This document shows positions 1 to 11,330 of a stretch of DNA of 64,000 nt, one piece after another (position 1 is the stretch's first letter; each line of letters begins with the position of its first letter). The notes beneath the pieces were generated by a model, which was not told where the DNA came from, made no database searches, and saw only the letters and a program-made list of their open reading frames with translations. A program made the position numbers and the translations under genes. The DNA comes from Panax quinquefolius (lineage: Eukaryota; Streptophyta; Magnoliopsida; Apiales; Araliaceae), in contig CM035153.1 of NCBI GenBank assembly GCA_020205615.1, positions 77,692,471 to 77,756,470 on the forward strand, read 5' to 3'.

Positions 1-1250
1 GTCGACGATTTAACTTGGTAGAGTCGCTTGATTGTTATTTTTAAATGATTTCACCAACTCAACCGAGAAAAGGTTTGCACAACGACCCAATTATTCGATC
101 ATTGTTGAATCGGGTCGAGAAACAAAAATTCGTTAGAGTCAGGGGGCTTGATTAAGCGGAGGAAGGTGTTAGCACCCAGACTTAGTGATAAATACTGTTA
201 CCACCACTTTTAATTAAACTTTTATACGTGTATGTGTGTGGGGCCTATGTGTAGTTATTTAGAAGTAGTGCTATGCTTCATTTGCACCTATATACAAAAG
301 GTTAGACTTATGTATAAAAGTTTAATTTTAACAAGATATAGCGGTGAAGTTTTGTAAAATAGGTTTTCAAACCTCTTGTGCTCAATAGTAATTGAGGCCT
401 TTGATACTTTCATTTTATTATGTGTTTGGTTTGATTGCTTTTATTTCCAAGATGCGAGGCATATTCAAGAAAATAAGATACATAGCAATGTTGAACTCCT
501 TATGGACATGAGATCCATCTAAGGATATCCATACATCGTAGATAATTTAAAAGTCGGGTTGCAAATGCAAAATGTCCATCAATGGAACCGAATCTAGATC
601 GGAGAGGTGAATCTTTGATCACATGATTCCTAGGCTCACATGAAAAAGAAATATATACAAAATCTAGAAAAGAACTAGATTTGAGTAAATCTAAACTATT
701 CTAGTTTGAATGGTTCCGATTTAGTCACTTTGAGCAAAGTTAAAGTTAGAAGTAGCAAGATTGAGGCAAATCTAGCCCTTGCAGTTGAAAGATTAAATAT
801 ATACATTATGAAAGCGGTTGAAGCATATATTTATATAAAATTGGTAAATATAAATATATATATATATATGTAAAAGTATATATATAAGTAATAAAAAGCC
901 ACAGATCGACAATTTGGGTATACCAATACAACGTGACTCTCAATGTTAGTATATATATACGTATAGAAGTAGTAAAATGCTTAAAAATCTAAAAAATCTT
1001 AAAGTGGGCTACGTAGAAGACCTCAGATAGCTTTGATGCTGAAAACTCGGTTTCCACCAGTTAAACTTCAAAGTATGTTACAAAACATGAGCTTACAAGT
1101 GTTTAAAAGAAGAATCACTCGGTTTAGAGCACTCTAGCAGGGTTACAAAGCTATTATGGATAGAGTTTTTTCTTTCCTTTCTTTTTTTTCAAATGAGCCG
1201 CCAAGAGTTCATATTTAAAGACCGGATGGTCGTGGGTCTACCCACTACCG
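1..1250. other. Left flank, probable terminal or untranslated part of the outer Tat/Ogre-like element
   Basis: I see no supportable gene here. A block near 145-175 contains GGAGGAAGGTGTTAGCACCC, and 'gagtcgc' and 'gagccgcc' words occur near 24 and 1196. I recall such words from terminal regions of plant Tat/Ogre elements, but could not check this. A pyrimidine-only run at about 1167-1190 would be a polypurine tract on the minus strand, the strand of the integrase at the other end of the window. An AT dinucleotide tract lies at about 848-870. LTR edges could not be fixed. Confidence 0.3.
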
Positions 1251-1619
1251 TTAGGATCGCCCCATGGCGATGCGGGTCCTATCGTCTCGAATTACATGCA
1301 CTTTGGCTATGCGATGTCCTTTCGAACCTTCACAAATTTCAATTCGGGCATCCAATAAAGGAGTGATGTACCTTTTCGAATGTTGTTATCGAGAGCTACA
1401 CAATGATACGAGATTAGAGGTTGTAAAAAGTCATGAAGATGTGTTCATGACCAGATCTCTAAGTCTTCAAAGTCTATCCGCTTTTCTTGTCTTGTGTAGT
1501 TGTCACTCGGATTGGAGCTATAGTTCTTATGGAACACCTTGCAGTGCATGATGTGAATTTGAATTATGTTAAGATGACGTTGATGTGATGTTAAGGTGGC
1601 AAATGATGATTTTGTCCCC

Positions 1620-2345
1620 ACCGGTTATCTCCGGTTTGACACGAGATGTAGCATTGTTTCTCGGGGTTATCTTTGAGATTGGGTTCTTTGTGGATCTTTG
1701 AATGTACTCGTGGTTATCTCTATGGTGGCTTGACCTCTTGGGGTTATCTCGGGTGTGAACTGAGTATCTCGGGGTTGCTTACTGGGGTTGGAACTAACTT
1801 TTTCGTGGTTATATCACGAACTTGTACTAAATCCCTCGTGGTTATCTCTAAGGTTGGAACTAGATTTCTCGGGTTTATCATATGAATCTCCTTGATGCCA
1901 CGTTGAGGTTATTGCCGGTAGATTTGAACTATCCATCGATTTATTTAAGCCCGACGGTCGACAAGTTGCAAAGATGTCTTCAAAATATTTAGAATGGAGG
2001 TTTATCCATGGTTGAGACCACAAGATGTTGACATTGGGGTTATCACCAAATTCCTTAATCCTCATTACAGGTGCTTTCGACGGAAGATGTTCTTTCTTCT
2101 ATGAAGCGATTCTTGGGGAATTGTGCTTTGATTGTTGAGGATTTGTATAATAGATTCCATCATCGGCCCTCCCCGATGCGGATGGTTTTCCATGGTTTGC
2201 ATCGTTGGGTATTTTGATGCTTTTGCTAGAGTTATCGCTAACGACTTGTATTGTCGTGGTTTTTGACCCTCGTTGAAATAGTTCTCAACGGCTTGAATCA
2301 TCGGACCACCTCCAATGCTTCGTTGGAGTTATCACCAAGAATCGG
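1620..2345 (+). repeat. Degenerate tandem array built on a GGTTATCTC core
   Basis: The core GGTTATCT or close variants recur at about 1623, 1665, 1712, 1742, 1807 and 1840, usually preceded by CTCGGG or CTCGTG. Looser copies (GGTTATCAC, AGTTATCGC) lie near 2038, 2231 and 2326. Spacing is irregular, about 30-50 bases in the first block. Translations in this stretch are low-complexity by-products of the repeat. An array on the far side of the antisense ORFs fits the variable untranslated region that Tat-type elements often carry, but that assignment is inferred. Confidence 0.55.
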
Positions 2346-3430
2346 TAATGTCGAAATTTGCTGACCCTCATTAAGATGTTATTGAATGGCTAAGGATGTA
2401 TGAAATCTCGCTAGGGATGGATTTCTAACGAGATGTATGCTTTTAATTGCAATTACAACCTGAGTTGATGGCATCGAGACCTTCGCGAGCTATTACAAAA
2501 GGAAACTTTCAATAGCTTTGATCATCAGCTTTGTGAACTCTGTATCTGGGTGAATACCAATGATTGATATGTAGACCCTTGATTTGGTCCTTAAAATTAA
2601 GATTTCAGGCTTTTTCGCTTAATCGTGTAGCATTTTTTTTCCTGATTTGACTTTTCAGCTTGTGGGACCTCCTTTGCAACTCAAATTTGATCGAACTAGA
2701 GTGGGTGGGAACCACCTAGGTAGCCCATGAGTAGACCCATAGTCGTCATGAAAGTAGACCCATGGTCACCGTGGGCTATATCTCTCTTGACTTTCCCTTT
2801 CACAAGTCATTTTTAAGTTGAAGCCGCATTATAAAATCCGAGATTTCTTCTTTAGATCTCTCGAGTTCGGGCTATTTTTTACGCAAAATTCGTCAACGTA
2901 CAATCATTTTTGCACTATCCCAGTAATGTTTACATGTCTTCTTTCCGCTTTTAACCGTTGGAAAGTGAGATATCATAAAAATGCTTCAAACACATAGTAG
3001 TGAATATGCATGCACGCTTCATATGACTTGATAAAAATTATTCAATGCAGGAAATGTTAGTAATTAGGCTACCCTTATGGATTATGACTTTGATATTTTT
3101 CATGCATATAGGATGTTTATGACTTTGAGTTGGTGTGCTACTGAATGGCCACCTAGTCATGCTTACGTGCATGTGGATAGTCCTTTTTACAAAGGAGAAT
3201 GGTGAAATTTTTTTCACTAGTCAAGGCATTGAATGAACATACATTTTTAACTCTATTGTAGATGTATGTTAAAGTAATGCATGCATGCATATCACATATG
3301 AAATGAATTTGATACGCTCGGGTTAGAATTTACCACACCCTTTCTAAGGTGATTTGGAGACTTTTATCAAGATATATGGATCTAGACCAACCGAGTAGCT
3401 CTGTAGGACCTCTTGGTGTGAGGAGGAAAG
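2346..3430. other. Gene-free spacer
   Basis: No domain, RNA gene or convincing repeat unit was seen. The phrase AGTAGACCCATRGTCRYC occurs twice at about 2731-2775, and a related 'gggtctacccac' lies near 1235. The stretch separates the GGTTATCTC array from the first plus-strand ORF remnant and could hold its promoter, but no promoter can be assigned. Confidence 0.4.
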
Positions 3431-3432
3431 CT

Positions 3433-4620
3433 TGAAGTGCCTCGGCCCGCCCGATCCGAAAAGCCTCGTCGGTTGACTAAGTCGATAATTCGTCCTATCC
3501 GGGTTGAGAGACCGGATGTCGAGGACGAGGAGGAGGACGTACCCATTGTGGATCCTATTCCTTATTCTTCTATTCCCCACATCGAGATTCCAATTTATAA
3601 ATGTGATGATTCTAGAGCTTCTGGATGATATGAGTCATCACCCCTCGATCTATCTTCATGCAAACGAGGTAAAAGCTATGTTTGATCTTTCTTTTCCCAT
3701 TTGTGGGGTTAAGGGTTCTGATTTTAATTTACATTGTGATGCGAGTTCCCGACTTTATGCGACCCTAAAGGGGCGGTTCATCATACATTCTCTCTGTCTG
3801 AGACTCTTCATCTAGAAGTCTTCGAGAGGTGGTGCGTGCTTGGGGCTTCAAGGCTTTCTTTTCCATCCTCTCCCATGGTTGTCCTTGGGATTATATCGAG
3901 GGGCCTTGTCGAGCATTGATTTCACTGACCTCGGTCTCTCTATTTCTTTGGATCATGAGGTGATGATGACATTGATGGATTGGCGGTTCATCATTGTAGT
4001 TTTTAAGGCGCTAGTGCCTTTTACGGTTGATATTTCCCAACCGCTATCGGATCCTTGTTACGAGTCCCGGCTTTATAGCACTCAGGCGGGGTGACAATCT
4101 TCTTGGTCCTTTGAGTGTAGATGCCGTGAGTGGGGCTTTGATTGAGCCATTGCTCGATGATCGAAGGATTAGAGATCGCATCATTGGCGATTGATTACGA
4201 TCATCCTCAAGGGTTATTTCTGGTTGATAACTCTTCGATGGTGTCATTCGCTTTAGTTAGTGCCACACGGGAGGTGGATCATATTGGAGAGTTTGATTGA
4301 GGCTCCTAAACCTTTGACTACTTCCTCAAGGGATGCGCTTTCACGCTTAGAGGGCGTGATGAGAGGCTTAGTTAGGGTTCTACCCATTCTTGTTGGTGAG
4401 TATTTTCTCTTTTGATTTCCCTTGTTTGGGTTGAGAGTATAACCGAACACGGATATTTGATCTTGTATTGGTAGTTTTGGGGCCTACGAGATGCTCCCAT
4501 GTCTTCATCCCGTTAGCCTATTAGGTTTAGACACCTATCCACGGGGATGATGATGCATCACTCCACTTTAGCGAAGGTTATTATAACCGAGAGTTTCACC
4601 CATTCGCGCCTACGGTTGAA
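3433..4620 (+). pseudogene. Antisense-ORF remnant 1, left part (unrecognised protein of the outer element)
   Basis: Function not recognised. The frame opens with a basic stretch (PRPARSEKPRRLTK), then an acidic patch (VEDEEEDVP) and a proline/isoleucine segment. Frame changes near 3600, 3815, 4095 and 4250 join further coding-like pieces, including HPSIYLHANEVKAMFDL and SMVSFALVSATREVDHIGEF. Base composition is more GC-rich than the flanking LTRs. The reading runs to the GTTGT duplication at 4621-4625 and resumes at 55914, because element B split it. Orientation is opposite to the Tat integrase at the right edge, which matches the antisense extra ORFs described for Tat-type elements. An unrelated gene fragment captured by the element is an alternative. 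Confidence 0.4.
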
Positions 4621-4625
4621 GTTGT
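4621..4625 (+). repeat. Target-site duplication of element B, left copy (GTTGT)
   Basis: GTTGT directly precedes the LTR start TGTAAGAAC and recurs directly after the LTR end at 55909-55913. Five bases is the usual duplication size for Ty3/gypsy integration. Confidence 0.75.
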
Positions 4626-5195
4626 TGTAAGAACTAAGAATTTCATGAATAAATATTATTTTGATAAAATAAGAGGATGAATATTTATTTGAATATAAAT
4701 ATTGATGTGTTGTGAAATGAATAATTCAACTAATTTAATTTGAATTTATAAGAATTGAAAAAATGTGGAAGTGATGATGAGAATTGTAAGATGCCTTGTG
4801 TGGCATGAGAATGAGGATGTAAGTAAATTAAGTAATTAATATTATATTATTAATTAATTTTATTGTAAATAACAAATTACATTACATAATTAGAGTATGT
4901 ATTATCTATTTAATTGATGCATAAGATATGTGTTAACATCTAGTTCCTACATTAAAAAGAAAGTGTATTGTGACACTTTAGTATAACTATATTATATATA
5001 TAAACTATATAGTATAGTGAAAGGAATTATAAGTTACATAAATAATTGCTTATGTGACAATAAATATGTGTGGAATATTAAAGGTGTACTATATCAAAGA
5101 ATTAAAAATTATTCCAATAAGTGAGTCTAAGCTGGAATAATAAAGTTTGAAGGAGATATGGAATTATTAGTGACCAATTAAATTGAGTCCATCTT
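4626..5195 (+). repeat. 5' LTR of element B, segment 1
   Basis: Starts TGTAAGAACTAAG right after the GTTGT duplication. The opening resembles the LTR start of element C (TGTAAGACCCC, then TTATGAATAAATAT a little later), so B and C are probably distant gypsy relatives. Strongly AT-rich, no gene. It ends where the copia 1 LTR begins. Confidence 0.6.
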
Positions 5196-6119
5196 TGAAA
5201 GTAGTATGCACACAAGCCAATCATGTTTGATGATAAAGCATATACTTTGTAACAATCTTATTCATTTATTAATAAAAAGTATTAATTTATTAAAGGCTTT
5301 TAATTATCTACATGATCTTTGTTTTATAATATGTGATAAATCCATAGTTTTAAGCAATGCTTTTAGAATAATGATGATGATCATTCTAATGAGATCTAAA
5401 TTCTTAGAAAGCTTAAAACTAAAATAGTTCCCAATCATTGGATTACTAAATTGGGGATTAGTGAATCCGGATAGATTGGTACATACGTTGCTTACTCATT
5501 GGATGAGGATGATTGATCTCATGATCATTTGTGTGGAGACACTAAAGCAAGTATGTAGGTGCTTATTAGAGAATAAGTTCATCGAACGTGGCTCGCTAAG
5601 GAATACCTAATGGAGTTTTATTTGCCTGTCAATAGGAATTCCTGTAGTGATAGTAGTACAAGTAATCCTTGGACTTGAGATCATCATAGTATCTTGTGTA
5701 TGATGAGTTATACTTTGACTTATTCCTTAAGACCCTTAAGGTATATCAAAGGGTATGCTTGGGTATAATAAGTTGTACATGGAGATAATGTATGATCAAT
5801 AAAGAATCTACCACTTCTAATAAAAGAAGAGAAATGTCCTATGTGATTCGATAAATGACAACCCAAAGTAGTCCTTGGTTGCAAGGCGAATGAAATTAGA
5901 AAGGAGCTTCTAATTTGCATTATTTGGAGTGTGCATTTAAGAATCGAAATACATATAATTAAATAAAATAAGACTTGTGAGAATTCCATGTCTTATATTT
6001 AATTGGGACATTGTATGGTGGAAGGATTGAATTAGACGGTAACTATTAACTCAAAGGTTCTTTTATGATTAATGTTGAAATCTATATTATCCGAAAAGTC
6101 GTTGATCGCTAGGAGGCTT

Positions 6120-6660
6120 ATCCCTATTGTAGAATAAATATTATTTATTTAAATAAATTAATTATTTAATTTATTTATTTAAATAAGATTAGAATTGTTC
6201 TAATTGATTTATTCACAACCTAGGTTTAATATGGAGAACCTAAAGGGTCACACCATAAAAGGAAGAATAATTATTTAAGAAGTTAATGGCATAATCGTAA
6301 TAATATGTTATGTATATTTAATTTAATCTATGGTGATAGAATAAATTAAATAGCTTAATATTTATTATTTAATATTTTAGAAATATTAAATATAAATTAA
6401 TAAGAGGAGTCTTATTAATATTATTACAATTATTATTATTTTAATTTCTAAAAGAGTTTAGGAATTAATTTAATATAAGTACTCTCATTTATTCCTAATA
6501 AGATTAGGAGGTTAAATTAATTAAAAGAGTTTAATTAATTATCCCTAATAAGATTAGGGAGCTTAATTAATTAAAAGAATTTAATTAATTAAATAAAACC
6601 CAATTCCTTAATTGTTAAGATGGGTTGTCTACATCTATAAATAAGAGGAGTCTTATTATG
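6120..6660 (+). repeat. Chain of short AT-rich stem-loops in the copia LTR
   Basis: Near-perfect inverted repeats follow one another: a 10 bp arm with loop GGAG at 6396-6419; TCCTAAT-AAG-ATTAGGA near 6490; 11 bp AATTAATTAAA arms with AGAG and AGAA loops near 6510 and 6560; and AATAAGA-GGAG-TCTTATT at 6640-6657 overlapping the TATA box. The same chain is present in the other three LTR copies with small changes. Confidence 0.75.
6636..6643 (+). promoter_or_regulatory. TATA box of the copia 1 5' LTR
   Basis: TATAAATA follows 'acatc' and is conserved in the same context in all four LTR copies (also 13995, 18935, 51845). This is the most likely RNA polymerase II core promoter of the element. The TATA tail forms the left arm of an AATAAGA/TCTTATT stem-loop. 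Confidence 0.65.
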
Positions 6661-7079
6661 GGTGGTGGGGATGTTGACCTTTTAAACATACGACATAATT
6701 CCAATTGTTGGGAGAGTACACCCTTTCTATAGAGATAGAAAAACTAGGGTTTGAGCCAATACCCCTTCTTCTTGAATTTTCTTCTTCCTTGGTGGATCAC
6801 CTCTAGAGGCCAAACATTTGGGTGGCTAACGTTGATCAAAGGAAGGAACCAAACCCGGTGGATTCAAGATTGAACGCGAAAGGATTTGGAGGTGAACTTG
6901 TACCTGAGGAAGCTCGATCTTCAAGGGTATGATTTATTCTTTATCTTTTCGTTTAATTAATAATTATGCATAAAGGATGATCCGGGTATATGGTTTGTAA
7001 ATTTTTAAACTCTGATTTTACACGCTTCCGCATTTTTTATGCAATTTGATTGGGCACATGAATATTACAAACCTAACAG

Positions 7080-7094
7080 TGGCATCAGAGCCAA
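7080..7094 (+). other. Primer-binding site of copia 1 (initiator tRNA-Met type)
   Basis: TGGCATCAGAGCC begins two bases after the LTR end. It differs by one base from TGGTATCAGAGCC, the classic complement of the plant initiator tRNA-Met 3' end used to prime minus-strand DNA synthesis. Confidence 0.85.
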
Positions 7095-7489
7095 ACCTTT
7101 ATGCGAATTATTAATTATTTTAATTTAATATGTATATTGATATGTGTTTAGAACAATTTAATTGGGCATAATTTTATTGTATAAAATTTGAATAATAAAA
7201 AAAAAACGTTAAAACTGTTTTAAAAATCGGCAGGAACCATTTTTTTTTTTTGGGAAGCATGTGCACGGTGGAACATGGACATCACGAAAATTAAAAAAAA
7301 AAAAGGCACTAATGCATCACGAAAATAAACTAATGCAAGAGCATTAGTTTTAATTCTTGGAAGCATGTTATTTTTTTTTTTTTTTGACCCACGTGAATCA
7401 TGAAGGAACATGCATTGAAAAAGAGCGGAGATTTCAATGTTAAAGCATGTTAATGTGTTTTTTTAAAAAAAGGGAGGTTTGTGCGATTT

Positions 7490-7552
7490 TATTATATTAT
7501 ATATATATATATAATAGTTATATATATATATATATACTATATATATATATTA
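7490..7552. repeat. TA dinucleotide microsatellite
   Basis: Interrupted (TA)n run. The corresponding place in copia 2 (from 19553) also carries a TA run, of different length. Confidence 0.85.
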
Positions 7553-7596
7553 TTCTTAATTATTTTATAATTAAAATAAAATGTTAATTTTAATTT

Positions 7597-8170
7597 TAAA
7601 ATAAAAGGTTTATTTTAATATTAAAATATAAAGATTTATTTTAATTTTAAAATTAGAATTTCATGCAAACTAATTAGAGTTGGAATTGGATTCCATGCTA
7701 ACTAATTGCAGATTGAAATTGGATTGCCTAATTTCCTTAAATAAAGGAGTTTATTTAGATATGAAATAGGATTTCATATTATTCAAAATAAAAGAGTTTA
7801 TTTGTGAATAGGAAAGAGAATCCATGTTTCCTTAAATAAAGGAGTTTATTTAAATATGAAATAAGATTTCATATTATTCAAAATAAAGGAGTTTATTTGT
7901 GAATAGGAAAGATAATCCATGTTTCCTTTAATATTTTTTTTACATGGAATTGGATTCCATAATTAATTAAAATAAAAGAGTTTATTTTAATTAAAGATTT
8001 TTTTTTACATGGAATTGGATTCCATAATTAATTAAAATAAAGGAGTTTATTTTGATTAAAGATTTTGATTAAAATAAAATAGTTTATTTTATTCAAAATT
8101 GGATAAATTAAAATAAAATAGTTTTATTTTGATTTAAATTTGGATTTAAATAAAGGAGTTTATTTTGATT
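7597..8170 (+). repeat. Stem-loop array in the copia 1 leader
   Basis: About ten units of the form AAATAAA-NNAG-TTTATTT, most often with loop GGAG, at about 7599, 7739, 7786, 7834, 7881, 7969, 8034, 8071, 8110 and 8150. Between them lie further inverted repeats: ATATGAAAT-AGG-ATTTCATAT near 7757 and ATGGAAT-TGG-ATTCCAT near 7943 and 8009. The array recurs in copia 2. It could fold in the genomic RNA, for example for packaging or ribosome shunting, but no function is shown. Confidence 0.75.
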
Positions 8171-9499
8171 CAAAATTAGATTTTATACTAACTAAATTTG
8201 CCCATTAAATGATATCAATATATATATTAAATGTTTATTATTCATGAGATGAATGTTATTTATTGATGCATATGGTGATGTGTATGATAATAAATGGGAT
8301 TGATTATGGACTATTGACCAATATGATTGGATTTTATTTTAGTTGGATGCGTGAATGTATGGGTTTTATTAAATGGGGTCTCATCACACCTCGTCTTCTC
8401 TAATTTTTTTAATGTAAATTCTATCTCCTCCTATGTACTTCCCATTATTTCACGATCAAGGTTTCTATTTATTTTAAATAGTTTTGTAATAGGAATATTT
8501 AGAATTAATTTTGAAGAATTAGAGATCAAGGGACAAGAAGCGCTTGAAGACCCGTTTTGTAATAGAGCAGGGTTTAAATGTAATAGTTATATTTAAATAT
8601 TATTTCTTGCACTCCTGGGGTTTGGCCTTTTGGTTCACTTGGTGGCTCTAGTGAACCAAACTAGAATAAAAGTCCATAATCAATCCAAGGTAGAATATAG
8701 TATTCTATATGTGCATGCTTATACTATATATATTATATATTATGCAAACATGCTTCGCATGTTCATTAATATGACGTGTATTTTATATATATGTGTGCAT
8801 GCGCGCTAAACAAGATGAGACAAATTAATAACAAACCCCTCATAATTTTATATTAAGTCCTAAGCGTTCAAAGATATTTGGAATATCGAATGTCGCCTTT
8901 CTAGCATGATAAAATTAATAGAGTATTAAATATTTAATATGAGTTTGTTGTTTCACCACAAGGCAAGTATTAAGTATTTAAGATGTTAATTTATCACATT
9001 TGATGCTTATAAAGAAAATTGAACAATATTGTTTTGTTGTGTCACCACAAGGATGATATTTTCTTTTTGAATATATGGAGTGCTAGGTGGGACTTAACTT
9101 CGATAATTTTGATTCGGATGTGCCACCACTTGATCAAAATAATCTAAGAGGCAAAAAGAAAGGAGTTGATAGTTGATGTAATTGACAAAAAGTTGTCTAC
9201 CTATTTATTTATATATAGTTTGTTGTGTCACCACAAGGCTATATACATTTGAAATGGGATCCTTATTCTCACTAGCAAATCTTTAATTAGATTTTGCCGA
9301 ACTATATAAGTGAGGGTAATATAGTTTGAAGAAAATAGTGGGAGATACCAATTTAAAACAAGTCCTAATTTATTTTGGTAATTAATAAAAGAATGTATGT
9401 TAAAATGTTGTTAATTACAAATTCATTTACGTAATTTTACAATGTCTAAATTTACTATATCACTGCGAAGCATATTAGATGCTAAATTAACTGCACCAA

Positions 9500-10290
9500 A
9501 TTAAACGGATTGGTTAAGGAAATTGAGAAAAGTTCTCACAAATTGAAAAGCTATCTTATGTCCTTAATACGCCTATCCTCGCAATGGTTGCGCATAATGC
9601 CTCGAGGAAGAGATTGCTACTTTTAGAAAGTGGCAAGAAGATGATGCATGATTGGCTCAATGCATCATGCTCGCATCCATGAGTAACGAGCTTCAAACAC
9701 AAGATGAAACTATGGATGCTCCTACTATATTCCCGCACATCAAGTAGTTGATGGTGAGGAAAGTAGGACCGATAGATATCGAGATATCTAAGGAGCTCTT
9801 CCGATCTAGAATGGCTAATGGCACTATAAGTATGCATAAAAAGTTCTTAACATAATCAATTTGATTGATCATTAGAGACAACCTGGTTTTGTCATGGATG
9901 GAGAGTTGAGCCAATATTTGATCTTGTACTCACTCCCGGACTCCTTTCACAATTGTTGTGAATTTTTCATATGAACAAGCTAGATATCAGCCTCGCTGAT
10001 TTGCTTAACATATTGAAAAATGTTGAGAGTCACTTTCCAACCAAGAAAGATCAAGTCTTACTTGGTAGGGGCCAAAGGATCTTACGAAAAAGAAGAACGA
10101 TTCAAAGAAGGTAAATAGAAAGGCATAAACAAAGGATAATAAGAGCAAAAGCGTCACGGATAGCAAAGGAGTTTGCTTCCACCGCAATAAGCCTGGACCT
10201 TCGGAAAGAAATCATGAGAAGCATCTTGCAGAGGCTAACCAAAAGAAGCTTAGTGAAGTTTCGGTTCATAATACGCTTTTTTGTTCATGA
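9500..10290 (+). pseudogene. Copia 1 gag (capsid) remnant
   Basis: Gag forms the virus-like particle and binds genomic RNA. In shifting frames one reads LAQCIMLASMSNELQTQ (9652-9702), SKELFRSRMANGT (about 9787-9825), then leucine-rich and lysine-rich stretches (KKKNDSKK; SKSVTDSKGVCFHRNKPG near 10150-10200). These match the central UBN2-type capsid domain and basic tail of plant Ty1/copia gag. The zinc knuckle is damaged: a single CFH survives where Cx2Cx4Hx4C is expected. Several frameshifts and stops separate the segments and no start codon can be chosen. Copia 2 has the matching remnant at 27540. Confidence 0.75.
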
Positions 10291-10299
10291 TTGAAATAA

Positions 10300-11330
10300 A
10301 TTTTCTTTAAGTCAAGGTTCTACTTGGGTATTGGATACCGACTTTGGTTATCATAAATATAGATTTATGAAGGACCAAGGTAAGTAGAGAAAGTGAACAT
10401 AGATAAGTAATCATATGTGTGGAAAATGAAGTAAAGGTTCTTTGCATTAGCCATAGAAACTTATAGTTTAGCAATGCCTATGGGAAAATCTATTAAGTCA
10501 ATAAGTTGTTATTGTATTTCAGTTCTTGTAAGAAATATTATTTCCATTTTATTGTTGGACAATAAAATTTTGGTATTATAATTAAGAACAATTGTTGTTC
10601 TATTTATAATAATAATGTTTTGTATATAAATGGAATATTACTTAATAAATTTTGTATACTTGACTTTACGTGAAAAATATATTTTGCAAATTGAACAAAC
10701 TAGTATAAGAAAAGGAGATGATCATTCAAAGAGTTGAATGTGTGTATTTGTCGAAATACAAATGTGAATTATTTGAAAGGTTCAAAGAATTCAAAAGTGA
10801 AACAAATTGGCAAAGTATTAGGATTCTTTGATCGGATCAAGGAAGGAATACTTGTGCAATAAGTTTCTAGATCATCTCAAATGGTTTTCTCATAATGGAC
10901 GCCTCTCGATACATAATAATTGATTGATGTATCCGAAAGGAAAAATCATACCTTGTTGGACATGGTACGGTCCATAATGATTTTACCGACATTCCAAAGA
11001 TCCTTCAGGGTCATGTCCTAGAAATGGTCGACATATCTACGAAAAAGGTAACCTTAAAATCCAGCCCCAAGACTCCATAAAAGTTATGGATGGGGAGGAT
11101 TCTAATCTTAAGTATGTTAAGATAAGGGTTGTCCAACTTATGTGAAAAAGGTTTCAAAAAGATAAGCTTGGGATAAGATTTGACAAGTGTCGATTTGTGG
11201 GACATCCTAAAGTAAGTTTGGGGCATATGTTCTATAATCCTACATAGCAAAAGGTGTTTATTATGAAACACCGCGCTTCTAAGATAAAGGTGTTTATCAT
11301 TAAAAAGGGCTAGTGGGAGGATAATAGATC
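10300..11330 (+). pseudogene. Copia 1 protease and integrase remnant
   Basis: The retropepsin start reads WVLDTDFGYHKY (10325-10360). The catalytic Asp-Thr-Gly is changed to Asp-Thr-Asp here, while copia 2 keeps DTG at 28377-28385. Further protease-like text runs to about 10650. An integrase core tail follows: SIRIL with KEFKSETNWQ near 10790, GHVLEMVDISTKKVTLKS (11009-11062) and DKCRFVGHPKVSLGHMFYNP (11182-11241), which match the C-terminal half of copia integrase. The HHCC zinc finger and most of the DDE core are absent, so a sizeable internal deletion is likely. Many stops; not functional. Confidence 0.7.

Larger units (their letters stand above)
5196..7078 (+). repeat. 5' LTR of copia 1
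   Basis: Begins TGAAAGTAGTATGC and ends CTAACA, about 1.88 kb. It matches the copies at 12559, 17490 and 50420 along its whole length. The U3-like half includes AT-rich stem-loops (about 6120-6660), then a TATA box and the shared 3' part ending TATTACAAACCTAACA. An internal 73-codon reading frame at 5206-5427 is shared with the 12569 copy only because the DNA is shared; it is not a gene. Confidence 0.9.
7095..9480 (+). other. Untranslated leader of copia 1
   Basis: About 2.4 kb between primer site and gag with no convincing ORF. It holds A/T homopolymer runs (7197-7205, 7238-7251, 7367-7385), a TA microsatellite (7490-7552), the stem-loop array (7597-8170) and three copies of a TTGTTGTGTCACCACAAGG-like block (near 8946, 9033 and 9220). 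Copia 2 keeps the same layout, so the leader belongs to the family rather than being a later insertion. Confidence 0.7.

Noticed and set aside
1264..1551. 95-codon plus-strand ORF
   Set aside because: No recognisable domain and no supporting context; probably chance.
5206..5427. 73-codon ORF repeated almost unchanged at 12569-12790
   Set aside because: Its conservation is explained by the two copies being LTRs of one element; no known domain, and it is lost in the 17490 and 50420 copies.
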